Positions 54,407 to 63,905 of a stretch of DNA of 64,000 bases are shown here, one piece after another. The position numbers and the translations under genes are program-made. Within the stretch, counting starts at the first letter, position 1, and every line of letters starts with the position of its first letter. The notes below the pieces were generated by a model. The model was given only the letters and a program-made list of their open reading frames with translations, did no database searches and was not told where the DNA came from. The DNA is from Planctomycetaceae bacterium (GTDB taxonomy: Bacteria > Planctomycetota > Planctomycetia > Planctomycetales > Planctomycetaceae), in NCBI GenBank assembly GCA_020850695.1, contig JADZEF010000019.1, forward strand, positions 1 to 64,000, read 5' to 3'.

Positions 54407-55102
54407 TCAACGGATGGTCGCCCACCCGAGATTCGTGCTATCGACTTTCACGTCACCCGTCCGAAAATCCTTGATCCGATCGAAGACGCCTGGAGTTCCC
54501 GGCGTGTTCACCGGGCCGAGCGTGAAACGATCGATGCCGAGCCCACCCGTGATCATATCCTGACCCAGGCCTCCGTCGATCGTATCGTCTCCTGCTCCGG
54601 CATCGATGGTGTCCGCCCCGGGACCGCCGTTGATGGTATCCTTGCCATTCCCCCCCTGGATCGAGTCGTTTCCGCCGTTTCCGTTGATCACGTCGTCACC
54701 GTCTTCGCCTGCGATGACATCGTTGCTCGACCCGCCGTTCAGCGTGTCGTTGCCACGTCCGCCACGGATCGTGCATCGCAGGATGCAACCCGAGCAATTG
54801 ACGACGTCGTTTCCGGGGCCGCATTGAATGAAGACCGCCCGGACAGCGCCATTGCGGATGCTTCCCGTCGGAATCGGATTGACTCGGTTCCCATTGGCAA
54901 TGACGGTGACCTCGGCGCCCCCTTGCACGGTGATCGTCGTCGCCGACTGCAATCCCATGATTCGCAGGGTTCCCCCCCCATCGATAGTCGCCTTGACCGT
55001 GGCCCCGAACTGGGCGAAAGCATTCGCGGAAAGTCCTAACGTGACGAGCAGGACCGCCGTCGCGAAGCGCGCGCGGTCGGACCACCGGGAGGTGTGATCC
55101 AT
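54407..55102 (-). CDS. secreted RTX-type calcium-binding repeat protein
   Basis: A 231-residue protein. Signal peptide (about 10-30, ending SANAFAQ), then a beta-rich domain with two close cysteines (NCSGCILRC), followed by about seven RTX nonapeptides (GGRGNDTLN, GGSSNDVIA, GEDGDDVIN, GNGGNDSIQ, GGNGKDTIN, GGPGADTID, GAGDDTIDG). These should form a calcium-loaded beta-roll. It ends with a short DFRTGDVKVD strand. It resembles the Hint/RTX small exported proteins of planctomycetes; no type I secretion genes are adjacent and a normal signal peptide is present. ATG 55102 was selected as the start before the signal peptide. Confidence 0.87.
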   Translation of the reverse strand: MDHTSRWSDRARFATAVLLVTLGLSANAFAQFGATVKATIDGGGTLRIMGLQSATTITVQGGAEVTVIANGNRVNPIPTGSIRNGAVRAVFIQCGPGNDVVNCSGCILRCTIRGGRGNDTLNGGSSNDVIAGEDGDDVINGNGGNDSIQGGNGKDTINGGPGADTIDAGAGDDTIDGGLGQDMITGGLGIDRFTLGPVNTPGTPGVFDRIKDFRTGDVKVDSTNLGWATIR

Positions 55103-55877
55103 GAAGTCACCAGAATGTCGGTGGGAATGACGGTCCGGACCGAGAATGTGGTTCGGACGGAAACAGAATCTCATGAAATCGGCATGAAACCGAGATTCTG
55201 GCGACTGTACTGAGGCCCAACTTTTAAAGTCAACGAGAAATTTCGCGAAAACATGGTCAGTAAGTCAGGAAGGCATGGGGATTTCGCCTCCGAGGCGGAT
55301 GATGCTGTCTGGCGAGCTGCGCGGTGATTGCTTCCGGTCGCTACGCAGGTGGTTCTTTACCTGTGACCCGGCGTCCCAAGGGTCAGGTGCAAGATTGTCG
55401 TCCGGCCTTGGAAGGCCGGACTAAGGAGAACACGACGGTGCAGCGCCCTTAGGGCGACGGGGGAAGCGGCTCGCCAAGAATCCACAGCGCTGTGACGCGG
55501 GGACTTAGTCGCTATTCCTCCCCGCCCCGAATTTCTGCTTCTTTCGCACATCCGGGACAACGTCCAAGTTCACGGCGTCGGAGCCATCCGAAGCGAGAAT
55601 TCACGGCCATTGAAATTGCAATTCGCTCTCGTCTGCCCGACAATGGTCCCTTCGATAAGGCCCGCGGCGGGAAGAAAATTGACAGCGATTTCCGAACCTG
55701 CGGCTGTCGGCGCGGCTCTGGGTCGTTTTCCCCACCGATATCCTTGCCGCGTTCAAACTTTGTGACCTGCCGGCCGGCGGCTCCCGCGGTCTCCGTGGAA
55801 TCCGTCGGTCGTTCCCTTTGTGTCCAGTCGACAGGTCGTTTTCGCCCTCAGTTCCCGTTCTTCCGAGGATGGTTGCG
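55103..55877. other. 775-bp intergenic region
   Basis: A long gap upstream of argD. Around 55200-55260 it is AT-rich (ACTTTTAAAGTCAACGAGAA), a likely promoter zone for the minus-strand RTX gene. Two palindromes are present (55400-55421 and around 55445). No conserved coding frame. Confidence 0.45.
55400..55421. repeat. perfect REP-like palindrome
   Basis: GTCCGGCCTT (55400-55409) and AAGGCCGGAC (55412-55421) form a 10-bp perfect stem with a 2-nt loop. A second small palindrome, GCCCTTAGGGC, follows about 25 bp downstream. Confidence 0.8.
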
Positions 55878-57083
55878 ATGAGCACCGCCGCCACGGCCAG
55901 CAGTGCCGAGACGATCGAGCAGTTCAACCGGTATGTCATTCCGAACTATCGCCGCTATCCGGTCTGTCTCGTCCGCGGCGAAGGCTCGTTCGTGTGGGAC
56001 GCCGAGGGGAACCGCTATCTCGACCTGTTTCCCGGCTGGGGCTGCAACATTCTTGGATACTCGCCGGCTCCGGTCGTCCGGGCGATCCAGGAGCAGGCCG
56101 CCAAACTCATCCACGTTCCCAACACTTGGTACACGCAGGAGCAGGGGCAGTTCGCCGAGATGCTGTCGACGCGCGGCTTTGGCAAGGCCTTCTTCTGCAA
56201 CAGCGGAGCCGAGGCGATCGAAGGGGCCATCAAGCTGGCCCGCCTGCATAACCCGGAAGGGAAGCACAAGATCATCACGTTCGAGAACGGCTTCCACGGC
56301 CGGACGCTCGGTGCGGTGACGGCAACCGCCCAGCCGAAGTACCACGCGGGGCTTGGCCCGCTGGTGCCGGGGTTCAAGTACGCCCCCTACAACGACCTCG
56401 AAGCGGTCAAGAGCCTCGTCGACGATCAGACGGCCGCCATCCTCATCGAACCGGTCCAGGGGGAAGGGGGCGTCAATATCCCGGGCGAGGGCTTCCTGCA
56501 GGGGCTGCGGAAGCTGGCCGACGAGCGGAACTGCCTGCTGATCTTCGATGAAGTGCAGACCTGCATGGGCCGGCTGGGAACGTGGTACGGCTACCAGAAG
56601 TTCGACGTCCAGCCCGACATCATCACGATGGCGAAGGGGCTGGCGGCGGGCGTGGCCTGCGGGGCCTTCATGTGCACCGACGCCGTCGCACCGAGCCTGC
56701 GACCCGGGATGCACGCCAGCACCTTCGGCGGCAACCCGCTGGCCATGGCGGCCGGCATTGCGACGATCCAGATGATCGAGGATGAAGGGCTGCTCGAGAA
56801 CGTTGACACGATGTCGGCCCGCTTCAAGGGGCATTTCGAGAAGCTCAAGGCCGAGTTGCCGATCATCGGCGAGCTGCGCGTGTGCGGGATGATGATCGGG
56901 CTCGACCTGACGATCCCGGCGACGCCCGCCGTGCAGAAGTGCATGGAGCGCGGGATGCTGATCAACGCCACGCACGACACGGTGGTCCGATTGCTGCCGG
57001 CCCTGAACATCACGGCCGAGCAGGTCGACATGGCGTGCGAGACGGTCGCCGATGTCCTCCGCGAAATGGCCGAGCAGGCCTGA
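55878..57083 (+). CDS. argD: acetylornithine aminotransferase
   Basis: A class-III PLP aminotransferase of arginine synthesis, converting N-acetylglutamate semialdehyde to N-acetylornithine with glutamate. The 401-residue product has [21 protein letters not shown], the phosphate-binding [55 protein letters not shown], and the PLP lysine Lys253 in TMAKGLAAG. The overall pattern could also fit other omega-aminotransferases, but the following argF gene supports ArgD. AGGA eight bases upstream supports ATG 55878 over ATG 55869. Confidence 0.92.
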   Translation: MSTAATASSAETIEQFNRYVIPNYRRYPVCLVRGEGSFVWDAEGNRYLDLFPGWGCNILGYSPAPVVRAIQEQAAKLIHVPNTWYTQEQGQFAEMLSTRGFGKAFFCNSGAEAIEGAIKLARLHNPEGKHKIITFENGFHGRTLGAVTATAQPKYHAGLGPLVPGFKYAPYNDLEAVKSLVDDQTAAILIEPVQGEGGVNIPGEGFLQGLRKLADERNCLLIFDEVQTCMGRLGTWYGYQKFDVQPDIITMAKGLAAGVACGAFMCTDAVAPSLRPGMHASTFGGNPLAMAAGIATIQMIEDEGLLENVDTMSARFKGHFEKLKAELPIIGELRVCGMMIGLDLTIPATPAVQKCMERGMLINATHDTVVRLLPALNITAEQVDMACETVADVLREMAEQA

Positions 57084-57143
57084 TCGGCGGCCGCTGCACG
57101 CGGGCCACCTGTGACGGCTGGTCCGATTTTTCAGTTGGTGTTG

Positions 57144-57167
57144 CAGCCGGGCCACAAAGCCCGGCTG
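57144..57167. repeat. 9-bp stem palindrome between argD and argF
   Basis: CAGCCGGGC (57144-57152), loop CACAAA, GCCCGGCTG (57159-57167). Pyrimidine-rich CCGCTTTTCCCC follows, so it might attenuate argF transcription, or be a REP-type repeat. Confidence 0.65.
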
Positions 57168-57356
57168 TAACCGCTTTTCCCCATTCCGAGCGCCTGCATT
57201 TCCAGTATCGTGAATCGTTGACGCTCAAGACATCGCCCAAGGGGTTGAAGAGTGCGAAGAGTTTGAAGAGTGCGAAACGCAGGACGGGACTTCGATGGTT
57301 CCCGGCACGGCTCTGCATTCTTTGACCGGCCGCACGGCCCCGGTTGGAGCTTCCTG

Positions 57357-58298
57357 ATGAAGCACCTGATTTCGCTGCTTGACTATTCCGCGGAAGAGAT
57401 CGAACAGATCCTCGCGATCGCTGCGGCCCTGAAGTCGAAGCTGAAAAGCGGCAAACGCCCCGCCCTGCTCAAACGCCGCATTCTCGTCCAGATCTTCGAG
57501 AAGCCGTCGCTTCGCACCCGCATCAGCTTCGAGGCGGCAATGATGCAGCTCGGCGGCAGCAGCGTGTTCCTCGCGGCGAAGGACGCCGGCCTCAACGGCC
57601 GCGAATCGCTGGCCGACGTCGCCCGCGTGCTGAGCGGCTACGCGGATGTCGTGGCGATGCGGACGTTTTCGCAGCAGCTCATCGGAGATTTCGCCGGCTA
57701 TGCCCGCTGCCCCGTCATCAACGCCCTGTCGGACGAGCTGCACCCCTGCCAGGCCCTCGCCGACATCTTCACGATGCGCGAAGTCTTCGGAAAAACCGAC
57801 GGCAAGCGAATCGTCTACGTCGGCGACGGCAACAACGTCGCGGCGTCCCTGGCGATCATCTCGGGGCACCTGGGCATCGGCATCACGGTCTGCACGCCGA
57901 AGGGCTACGAGTTGAAGCCCGCCTTCGTGAAGGACCTCAAGCAGCGGTTCCCGAAGCTCAAATTGTCAACGAGCCACGATCCCAAGAAGGCGGTGGCCGA
58001 TGCGGACGTCATTTATACCGACGTCTGGGCCAGCATGGGTCAGGAAGGGGAGGCGGACGAGCGCAAGCAGGTCTTCTCCCCATTCCAGGTCAACCGCCAT
58101 TTGATGGAACTGGCGCCCGCAGGCTGCAAGTTCATGCACTGCCTGCCCGCCAAGCGCGGAGGCGAGGTGACGGACGAAGTCATCGATGGCCCGAACAGCA
58201 TCGCCTTCCCGCAGGCCGAAAACCGGATGCATCTGGCGAAGGGACTTCTGACTTGGCTGCTTCGCGGTCCGCAGATTCTCGAGCGGTTGCAGGACTGA
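57357..58298 (+). CDS. argF: ornithine carbamoyltransferase
   Basis: It transfers the carbamoyl group to ornithine, giving citrulline, in the arginine pathway. The 313-residue product has the carbamoyl-phosphate motif SLRTR (51-55), HPCQ (129-132), the ornithine site DVWASMGQE and the catalytic HCLPA motif. GGAG seven bases upstream supports ATG 57357; the longer frame upstream is not conserved. It follows argD by 273 bp on the same strand, so arginine genes are partly clustered here. Confidence 0.96.
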   Translation: MKHLISLLDYSAEEIEQILAIAAALKSKLKSGKRPALLKRRILVQIFEKPSLRTRISFEAAMMQLGGSSVFLAAKDAGLNGRESLADVARVLSGYADVVAMRTFSQQLIGDFAGYARCPVINALSDELHPCQALADIFTMREVFGKTDGKRIVYVGDGNNVAASLAIISGHLGIGITVCTPKGYELKPAFVKDLKQRFPKLKLSTSHDPKKAVADADVIYTDVWASMGQEGEADERKQVFSPFQVNRHLMELAPAGCKFMHCLPAKRGGEVTDEVIDGPNSIAFPQAENRMHLAKGLLTWLLRGPQILERLQD

Positions 58299-58332
58299 TT
58301 CCTACGCTCGGCGGAAGGATGTGAAGAGTCTC

Positions 58333-58461
58333 AACGCAAAGACGCCAAGTGCGCAAAGTAACGCAAAGAAAGACAAGAGCGAGAAATCCTCTCCGGCCTT
58401 CGACCTCAAAAAGAGATTGAATTTCTTTGCGTACCTTTGCGGTTCTTCGCGTCATTGCGTT
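58333..58461. repeat. CGCAAAG-type long inverted repeat (family 3)
   Basis: The left arm 58333-58371 (starting AACGCAAAGACGCCAAG) is nearly complementary to 58422-58461 (ending CGCGTCATTGCGTT), with a 50-nt central spacer. The same CGCAAAG words occur at 46845-46990. Confidence 0.82.
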
Positions 58462-58513
58462 AAATGCTCTTTCACCTTCGGTCTGATCTTAGGAAGCGAG
58501 CACGGAACTCTCG

Positions 58514-59440
58514 ATGTCCGCTGAAACGACTTCGCCCCCGGCACTCCTGTCGCTTCATGGCATCGAAGTCGTCGACACGTTCGCCGAGGCCTTCCCGATC
58601 AAGGCCGCGCGGCTGATCATCACAGCGGCGAATGCGAAGTGGGCCGAGACGGCGGCGACCGTCCTGTGCGGGAACGCGACGAGCGTCATCGCGTGCGACG
58701 TCGAAGCGGCGATCGAACGAGTCATTCCGGCCGATGACACGCCCGACGGCCGGCCGGGGATTTCAGTCCTCGCCTTCGGTTTCAGCACGGACGGACTGGG
58801 CAAAGCCCTGCAGAACCGCGTGGGACAGTGCGTCCTCACCTGCCCCACGACCGCCTGCTACAACGGCATTTTCGACTGTCCGAAGGAGAAGCGGATCCGC
58901 ATCGGCGGCGGCATCCGGTTTTTCGGAGACACGTTCCAGAAGTCCAAGAAGCCCGACCGCGAGCGGTACTGGCGAATTCCGGTGATGGACGGCGAGTTCG
59001 TCTGCGAGGACTACTTCGGCACGGTGACCGGCGTCGCGGGCGGCAACCTGCTGATCTGCGGAAAGACGACCATGGCCGCGCTACACGCGGCCGAAGCGGC
59101 GGTGGCGGCCATGCGAGAAGGGACGGATATCGCGCTTCCCTTTCCCGGCGGCGTCGTTCGTTCCGGCAGCAAGGTGGGTTCGAAGTATGCCAAGCTGAAG
59201 GCGAGCACCAACGACGCCTACTGCCCGACGCTTCGAGGCGCGACGAAGACGGAACTCCCCGAGGGATGCAATGCGGTCTACGAGATCGTCATCGACGGGT
59301 TGAGCTTCGACGCGGTGAAGGGGGCCATGCAGCGCGGCCTGCATGCCGCTGCCCGGCAGCCCGGCGTGATCCGCATTACGGCGGGCAATTACGGCGGCAA
59401 GCTCGGCAAGCACCACTTCCATCTGCGGGACATCGTCTGA
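58514..59440 (+). CDS. ftr: formylmethanofuran-tetrahydromethanopterin formyltransferase
   Basis: Ftr (FhcD) moves a formyl group between tetrahydromethanopterin and methanofuran, in the pathway that oxidises formaldehyde in methylotrophs and planctomycetes and reduces CO2 in methanogens. The 308-residue product matches the family along its length: SVLAFGFSTDGLGKALQNRVGQCVLTCPTTACYNG, GGIRFFGDTFQKSKK, GTVTGVAGGNLLICG, GSKVGSKY and ITAGNYGGKLGKHHFHL. In many bacteria ftr sits with fhcA/B/C; here it stands alone after argF. Archaeal-type C1 genes in planctomycetes are established knowledge. Confidence 0.95.
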   Translation: MSAETTSPPALLSLHGIEVVDTFAEAFPIKAARLIITAANAKWAETAATVLCGNATSVIACDVEAAIERVIPADDTPDGRPGISVLAFGFSTDGLGKALQNRVGQCVLTCPTTACYNGIFDCPKEKRIRIGGGIRFFGDTFQKSKKPDRERYWRIPVMDGEFVCEDYFGTVTGVAGGNLLICGKTTMAALHAAEAAVAAMREGTDIALPFPGGVVRSGSKVGSKYAKLKASTNDAYCPTLRGATKTELPEGCNAVYEIVIDGLSFDAVKGAMQRGLHAAARQPGVIRITAGNYGGKLGKHHFHLRDIV

Positions 59441-59454
59441 CCGTTAAATCGAAC

Positions 59455-59496
59455 GTGCCACGGTTCTGAACCCCTCTGGGAACAGGACCGCGGCAC
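59455..59496. terminator. bidirectional terminator-like hairpin between ftr and rpsD
   Basis: The 14-nt arms GTGCCACGGTTCTG (59455-59468) and CAGGACCGCGGCAC (59483-59496) match at 12 of 14. It sits between two convergent genes; no U-run follows, so efficiency is uncertain. Confidence 0.6.
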
Positions 59497-59527
59497 GCGA
59501 ATGTCAACGACGTTCGAGGGCGGACGA

Positions 59528-60136
59528 TTACCGAGACAGGAACGTCGTCACGGAGCCGACGTCGACCTTGAGGCTGACGTCATCGTAGCCCGGAATCGAA
59601 GTCACCGTGGCCTTCAGGTTGCCCGGCTCGAAGTCGATCCAGTCGGCCGTCGGGGACGAACCCGCTTCGACCACGTTCTTGTAATATTCTGCCAGGTTGG
59701 GGCGGTTACGGACCGTGATGACGTCTCCCGCCCGGACGAGCATCGACGGGATGTCGACGGTGCGGCCGTTGAGCTGGAAGTGACGGTGCACGATTCCCTG
59801 ACGGGCCTGGAGGCGAGTCAGGGTGAAGCCCGCGCGGCGGACGACGTTGTCGAGCCGGCGCTCGCAGATCACCATCAGCAGTTCGCCGGTGTTGCCGCGG
59901 ATCTTGCGGGCGAGGTCGAAGTACCGGCGGAGCTGGCGTTCGCGAAGACCGTAGTAGTACTTGATCTTCTGCTTTTCCGCGAGACCCACGCCGAAGTTCG
60001 AGACCTTGCGGCGACGGCCGTGCATGCCGGGGGGGAAATCGCGCTTGTCGAGGGCCTTGATGGCTCCCGCATTCTCGAAGATCTGCGCCCCCAGCCGGCG
60101 GTTGATGCGACCCTTTGGTCCGGTATACCGACCCAT
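59528..60136 (-). CDS. rpsD: 30S ribosomal protein S4
   Basis: A primary 16S rRNA-binding protein of the small subunit. The 202-residue product begins MGRYTGPKGRINRRLG and contains KYYYGLRERQLRRYFDLARK, then an S4 RNA-binding domain (RRLDNVVRRAGFTLTRLQARQGIVHRHFQLNG, about 90-150). Zinc-binding cysteines at the N-terminus are absent, so it is a zinc-independent form. GGAGAGGG lies just upstream of ATG 60136. Unusually, it is not next to rpsK, rpsM or rpoA, so it sits outside the alpha operon. Confidence 0.97.
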   Translation of the reverse strand: MGRYTGPKGRINRRLGAQIFENAGAIKALDKRDFPPGMHGRRRKVSNFGVGLAEKQKIKYYYGLRERQLRRYFDLARKIRGNTGELLMVICERRLDNVVRRAGFTLTRLQARQGIVHRHFQLNGRTVDIPSMLVRAGDVITVRNRPNLAEYYKNVVEAGSSPTADWIDFEPGNLKATVTSIPGYDDVSLKVDVGSVTTFLSR

Positions 60137-60428
60137 GCAATCCCTCTCCTCGGCGGAAACTCTCGGGCAACTTGACACCCAAGGCCCGTCGACGAAACAC
60201 GAACGACGACACAAACTCAACAGGGACAGGGACTTGCTTACAAAAAGAGTCTCACTATCCCAAGGGAAGGGAAGAGTTTAGGGTTTGCGGGACACGTTTT
60301 CAAGCGCGCCACACTCGTTCTCCTGCTCCGCTTGTCAAATTGTTCCGGACGACCGACTCTGGTACACCGTGCTGATTCCCCTCCCGGAGTTTCGAGTGAC
60401 GACGCACCACCCGGCGGAAACGGTTGCC

Positions 60429-61388
60429 ATGTCGACTGCCTCGAACCCGGAGCCGCAGATGACCGTTCTCAACTCCGCATCGCTCCGTGACGTTCTGACG
60501 ATCCCCGCTGTCGCCGACCTTTCCCACGTGCCAGTGATCGGCGCGGCACAGGCCATGGAAGGGGTGGTCAATCTTCTTCAGGTCCGGGCGGAGCTCGAGC
60601 GAGCATCGGTCGAAGACATCGAACGGCTTCTGGACGAACCAATTGGCCGGTGGGCCCTGCGCCTCGATTCTCCGTCGGCGATTCATTCCGCAGCCAACTC
60701 GTCTGGACGTCCCGCCGTATGGATCGACAATCGCCTCTACGTCGATTGGTCGCTCGTCGAAGAAACGATCCGCCGCAGTGAGATCGACCCCGTCACGCAA
60801 TTGCCGGGACGGCGGACCTTCGAGCGGCGATTCGCCGACTTCGCCCGGGACTCGGCCCCGGGGCGAACGTCCCTGGTGCTGCTGCTGGTCGATCTCGATC
60901 AATTCAAGCCGGTCAACGAACGGTACGGGCACCTCGTCGGAGACGCCCTGCTCGCCCGCGTCGCTCGACATCTACGGGATGCCGTGCCGAGCGACGGTTT
61001 CGTCGGCCGTTTCGGCGGCGATGAGTACGTGCTGCTGCTTCGCGGAATGGATACGGACGCGACGGACGCCACAGTCTGTCGATTGCTTCAGGTCGCGACG
61101 GGTGACGAGGCGGATCCCTCAGCGCCGCACATCCGCTCACTTTCGATGGGTGCGGTCATTGTTCCGACCGGCGCTTCGGAGCACTCACCGCTGTCGCTCG
61201 TCATGCACGCAGACCAGTGTCTGCGGCTGGCCAAGCGGGCCGGCGGAGCGAGGGCCGTCATTGTCGAGATCGACGGAAAAGGCGAAGCCATCGGCGAGCG
61301 GCGCGAGATCCACGGAATGCCATCACTTTCAAAATCGCCGACCGATCAGGATGAGAGCGGAAACGGAATCAAACCGGCCGGCGACTGA
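60429..61388 (+). CDS. diguanylate cyclase (GGDEF domain)
   Basis: It makes cyclic di-GMP from two GTP. The 319-residue protein has an N-terminal helical region (about 15-100, with the segment VPVIGAAQAMEGVVNLLQVR) of unknown type, then a GGDEF domain: DPVTQLPGRRTFERRF, LLLVDLDQFKPVNERYGHLVGDALL and the active-site GGDEY (196-200). No RxxD inhibitory site is present just before it, so product feedback is unlikely. ATG 60429 was chosen; the upstream frame is not conserved. It is divergent from rpsD. Confidence 0.88.
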   Translation: MSTASNPEPQMTVLNSASLRDVLTIPAVADLSHVPVIGAAQAMEGVVNLLQVRAELERASVEDIERLLDEPIGRWALRLDSPSAIHSAANSSGRPAVWIDNRLYVDWSLVEETIRRSEIDPVTQLPGRRTFERRFADFARDSAPGRTSLVLLLVDLDQFKPVNERYGHLVGDALLARVARHLRDAVPSDGFVGRFGGDEYVLLLRGMDTDATDATVCRLLQVATGDEADPSAPHIRSLSMGAVIVPTGASEHSPLSLVMHADQCLRLAKRAGGARAVIVEIDGKGEAIGERREIHGMPSLSKSPTDQDESGNGIKPAGD

Positions 61389-61400
61389 CGCGAGTTGTCT

Positions 61401-61485
61401 CACGGGCATGAGTGCTCGTGCTACGTTCAGATGCGGTTCTCGGCCAAAGCCCATTCGCGCTGATTCGCGTCATTCGCGGGCCGGC
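61401..61485. repeat. partial family-1 and family-2 repeats side by side
   Basis: 61401-61425 has CACGGGCATGAGTGCTCGTG, a half copy of the 19183 palindrome. 61453-61485 has the ATTCGCG...ATTCGCGGGCCGG repeat like that at 23091. Both lie between the GGDEF gene and hemA. Confidence 0.7.
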
Positions 61486-61538
61486 TTTGCTTTCGTCTTG
61501 CTCGAGATTCGCAGGCCAATCCGCGGCGCGCAGCAACG

Positions 61539-62828
61539 TCAGTTCGACTTCTCGCCGAGCCCGAACAGCCGTCGCATCGCATCGATGAGCCCGTGCGGGG
61601 TGCCTTGCTGAGCTTCGTCACGCAGAGCTTCGAGGGGCGGATGGAGCAGTTTGTTGATGATCCGCTCGATCGATTTCTCGATCTCTTGACGGTCCTTGTC
61701 GGTCAGATTCGAGAGCTTGGCGAACAGACGCGAGACTTCCTGCTGGCGGATGTCGTGCCATTCCTCGCGAAGCCGCTTGATGACCGGCCCCGTCGCCCGA
61801 TGATAGACGTCGTGCAGAAAGCGGTTTGTCTCTTCCTCGATGATCAGGTTCGCCCGATCGATCTCCTTCACGCGGGCCTTGCGGTTCTGTTCGCAGGTCG
61901 CCTCGAGATCGTCGATGTCGTAGAGGAAGACGTTGTCGAAGGCGGTGTTGATCGCCGGATCGAAGTCGCGCGGCGCCCCGAGATCAAGAATGAAGACGGG
62001 CTTGGTGCCGGACGCCCTTCGGACCTTGGCGAAGCGTGCGACATCGACGATGGGCCGGTCGGCGCCCGTGGTGCTCACGATGACGTCCGCCTCGGCCAGC
62101 CACTGGTCGAGTTGATCGAACGGCTTGACCACTCCACCCCACTCAAGAGCCAGACGCTGAGCCCGCTCGACGCTGCGATTGCTGACGACGATTTCGCTGA
62201 CCCCTTCTTCCTTGAGGTAGCGGATCGTCTCTTCCGCCATTTCTCCCGCGCCGATGATCAGCACGCGCTTGTCGTCGAAGCGGTCGAAGATGCTGCGGGC
62301 GAAGTCGCCGACGGCGACGCTGGCGATCGACACGCGGCCTTCGGCCAGCTTCGTTTCGCTCCGCACGCGGGCCGAGACGCGGATCGCCCCCTGGAACAGC
62401 GTATTCGTCAGCCACCCGCACGCCTCATTTTCCTGGGCGAGGCGGTAAGCATCCTTCACCTGGCTGACGATCTGCGGCTCGCCCAGCACCATGCTGTCGA
62501 GGCTTGAGGCGACGCGGAACAGGTGCCGCACCGCCTCGGGTCCGTGAGCCTGCAACAGGTCATCGACGAAGTCGTCGACCGGGACGTGATGGAACTGGCT
62601 GAAGAACTCGGCAATCTGACGGTGCGTGGGAGCGTCCTGCGGGCTCTCCTGGGCCGTATAGACCTCGACCCGGTTGCACGTCGAGACGACGACCAGCTCG
62701 GATTGAGGAAATGTCGACCGCAATTCCTGGTAGGCCCGCGCAAGCTGATCGGGCGAGGAGAAGGCGAGCCTCTCGCGCACGTCGAGCTTCGCGGACTGAT
62801 GATTGCAGTAGACGACCTGAACGTTCAT
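61539..62828 (-). CDS. hemA: glutamyl-tRNA reductase
   Basis: First step of C5-pathway tetrapyrrole synthesis: reduction of glutamyl-tRNA to glutamate semialdehyde. The 429-residue product has catalytic Cys51 in VVVSTCNRVEVY, SSLDSMVLGEPQIVSQVK, the NADPH-binding RVLIIGAGEMAEETI, VVSNRS, FILDLGAPRDFDP and the C-terminal dimerisation helix. The gene follows the CcsA/HemX-type gene by 81 bp on the same strand, as in many bacteria where hemX precedes or follows hemA. Probably it is transcribed from the TATAAT promoter at 63900. Confidence 0.96.
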   Translation of the reverse strand: MNVQVVYCNHQSAKLDVRERLAFSSPDQLARAYQELRSTFPQSELVVVSTCNRVEVYTAQESPQDAPTHRQIAEFFSQFHHVPVDDFVDDLLQAHGPEAVRHLFRVASSLDSMVLGEPQIVSQVKDAYRLAQENEACGWLTNTLFQGAIRVSARVRSETKLAEGRVSIASVAVGDFARSIFDRFDDKRVLIIGAGEMAEETIRYLKEEGVSEIVVSNRSVERAQRLALEWGGVVKPFDQLDQWLAEADVIVSTTGADRPIVDVARFAKVRRASGTKPVFILDLGAPRDFDPAINTAFDNVFLYDIDDLEATCEQNRKARVKEIDRANLIIEEETNRFLHDVYHRATGPVIKRLREEWHDIRQQEVSRLFAKLSNLTDKDRQEIEKSIERIINKLLHPPLEALRDEAQQGTPHGLIDAMRRLFGLGEKSN

Positions 62829-62909
62829 CGGCAGGCGGGAGCGATCGATGGTTCGAGAAGGATAAAGTGGGATGCACCAGCGGGTACGAGGAGAGGTCGA
62901 ATCACGGCA

Positions 62910-63785
62910 TCAGGAACGCCAAGACTCGAAAGCCGGATGAACTCCTCCGGCGAGAACCTGCAGCCCGATCATCGTGACGATGACGAACGCACAAGACCAG
63001 AGCGTCAACCAGGCAATCTGCCGTGCGGGGGGACGTTCCGTCTTCACGAGCCACGCGAACAGTCCGACCATCAGCAGCCAGACCACCCCGTCCACCAGAA
63101 TGACCGGATCCGACAGATTCAGCGTTGGTCCATTGTCGCGAGTGTAAAGCGCGAGCCCCACCCCCGTCGCCATCCCCAAAGTGAGCAATGGCACGGAGAT
63201 GATGACCGACCAGCGGTTCCACCGGGCCAGCCGCTCGAGATTGGGAAACGCGAGCCCCTCGTGGCCGGGCTGCTTGTGTTTCAGGCGGCGATGCTGAACC
63301 AGATACATCATGCTGAGGACGAACGCCACGAGCATGCCGCCGTTGCCGAACACCAGCAGCGTGGCGTGCAGCATCGCCCAGTTCCGCACAACGTTTTTCA
63401 CTTCGCTCGGGTCGAACGCGACCCGCGGGTTGGGCGCGGCGCTCACGAACCAGGCCGACGCGATCAGCACCAGCACCACGGGCAAGATGAACAGCCCGAT
63501 CGGCAGATTGCGGTCGATACACGAGACGAACAGGTAGATCAGAATGCAGAGCCACGCCAGCACGAGCAGCCAGTCGTGGTTCGAACTGAGAAGCGGCGGG
63601 AGGTTTGTCTGACCGCTGCGGTTGAGAAGGTAAGCGGTCTGAGCGACGAACCCCGCACAGCCGAAAACGAGGATGATCGCGCGATTCAACGTGTTCAGCT
63701 TCACCAGCCGAGTCCATTCGAGGCCGAAGGCCACCGCGAAGCTCGCGAAAAAGCAGAACAGGTTGACGTGCGTCAGGAACGACAT
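62910..63785 (-). CDS. CcsA/HemX-type membrane protein
   Basis: A 291-residue integral membrane protein with about eight helices. It resembles the CcsA/HemX family involved in heme handling and cytochrome c maturation: LSSNHDWLLVLAWLCILIYL, RNWAMLHATLLVFGNGGML, VAFVLSMMYLVQHRRLK and a final pair of helices with TERPPARQIAW between. The tryptophan-rich WWD motif of true CcsA is not evident, so HemX-like is the safer name. It stands immediately upstream of hemA, whose product level HemX-type proteins affect in Bacillus. Regulation: the upstream TATAAT box at 63900-63905. Confidence 0.85.
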   Translation of the reverse strand: MSFLTHVNLFCFFASFAVAFGLEWTRLVKLNTLNRAIILVFGCAGFVAQTAYLLNRSGQTNLPPLLSSNHDWLLVLAWLCILIYLFVSCIDRNLPIGLFILPVVLVLIASAWFVSAAPNPRVAFDPSEVKNVVRNWAMLHATLLVFGNGGMLVAFVLSMMYLVQHRRLKHKQPGHEGLAFPNLERLARWNRWSVIISVPLLTLGMATGVGLALYTRDNGPTLNLSDPVILVDGVVWLLMVGLFAWLVKTERPPARQIAWLTLWSCAFVIVTMIGLQVLAGGVHPAFESWRS

Positions 63786-63899
63786 GAGAGATGGAGCGAC
63801 GGCGGGGAATCCGAGCGACAGTCCGCTTGCTTCGCGGGTGGGGAACGAAACCGGTCCTCGAGGGCAGGGTGCAAATTGTCACCCCAATGCAACGGGGGC

Positions 63900-63905
63900 A
63901 TTATA
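63900..63905 (-). promoter_or_regulatory. putative -10 box for the hemX-like/hemA unit
   Basis: On the minus strand, a perfect TATAAT hexamer occurs 115 bp before the start codon at 63785, in a short AT-rich window. A recognisable -35 (CTTCAG, 16 bp upstream) is weak. The remaining 63786-64000 segment shows no gene. Confidence 0.5.
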
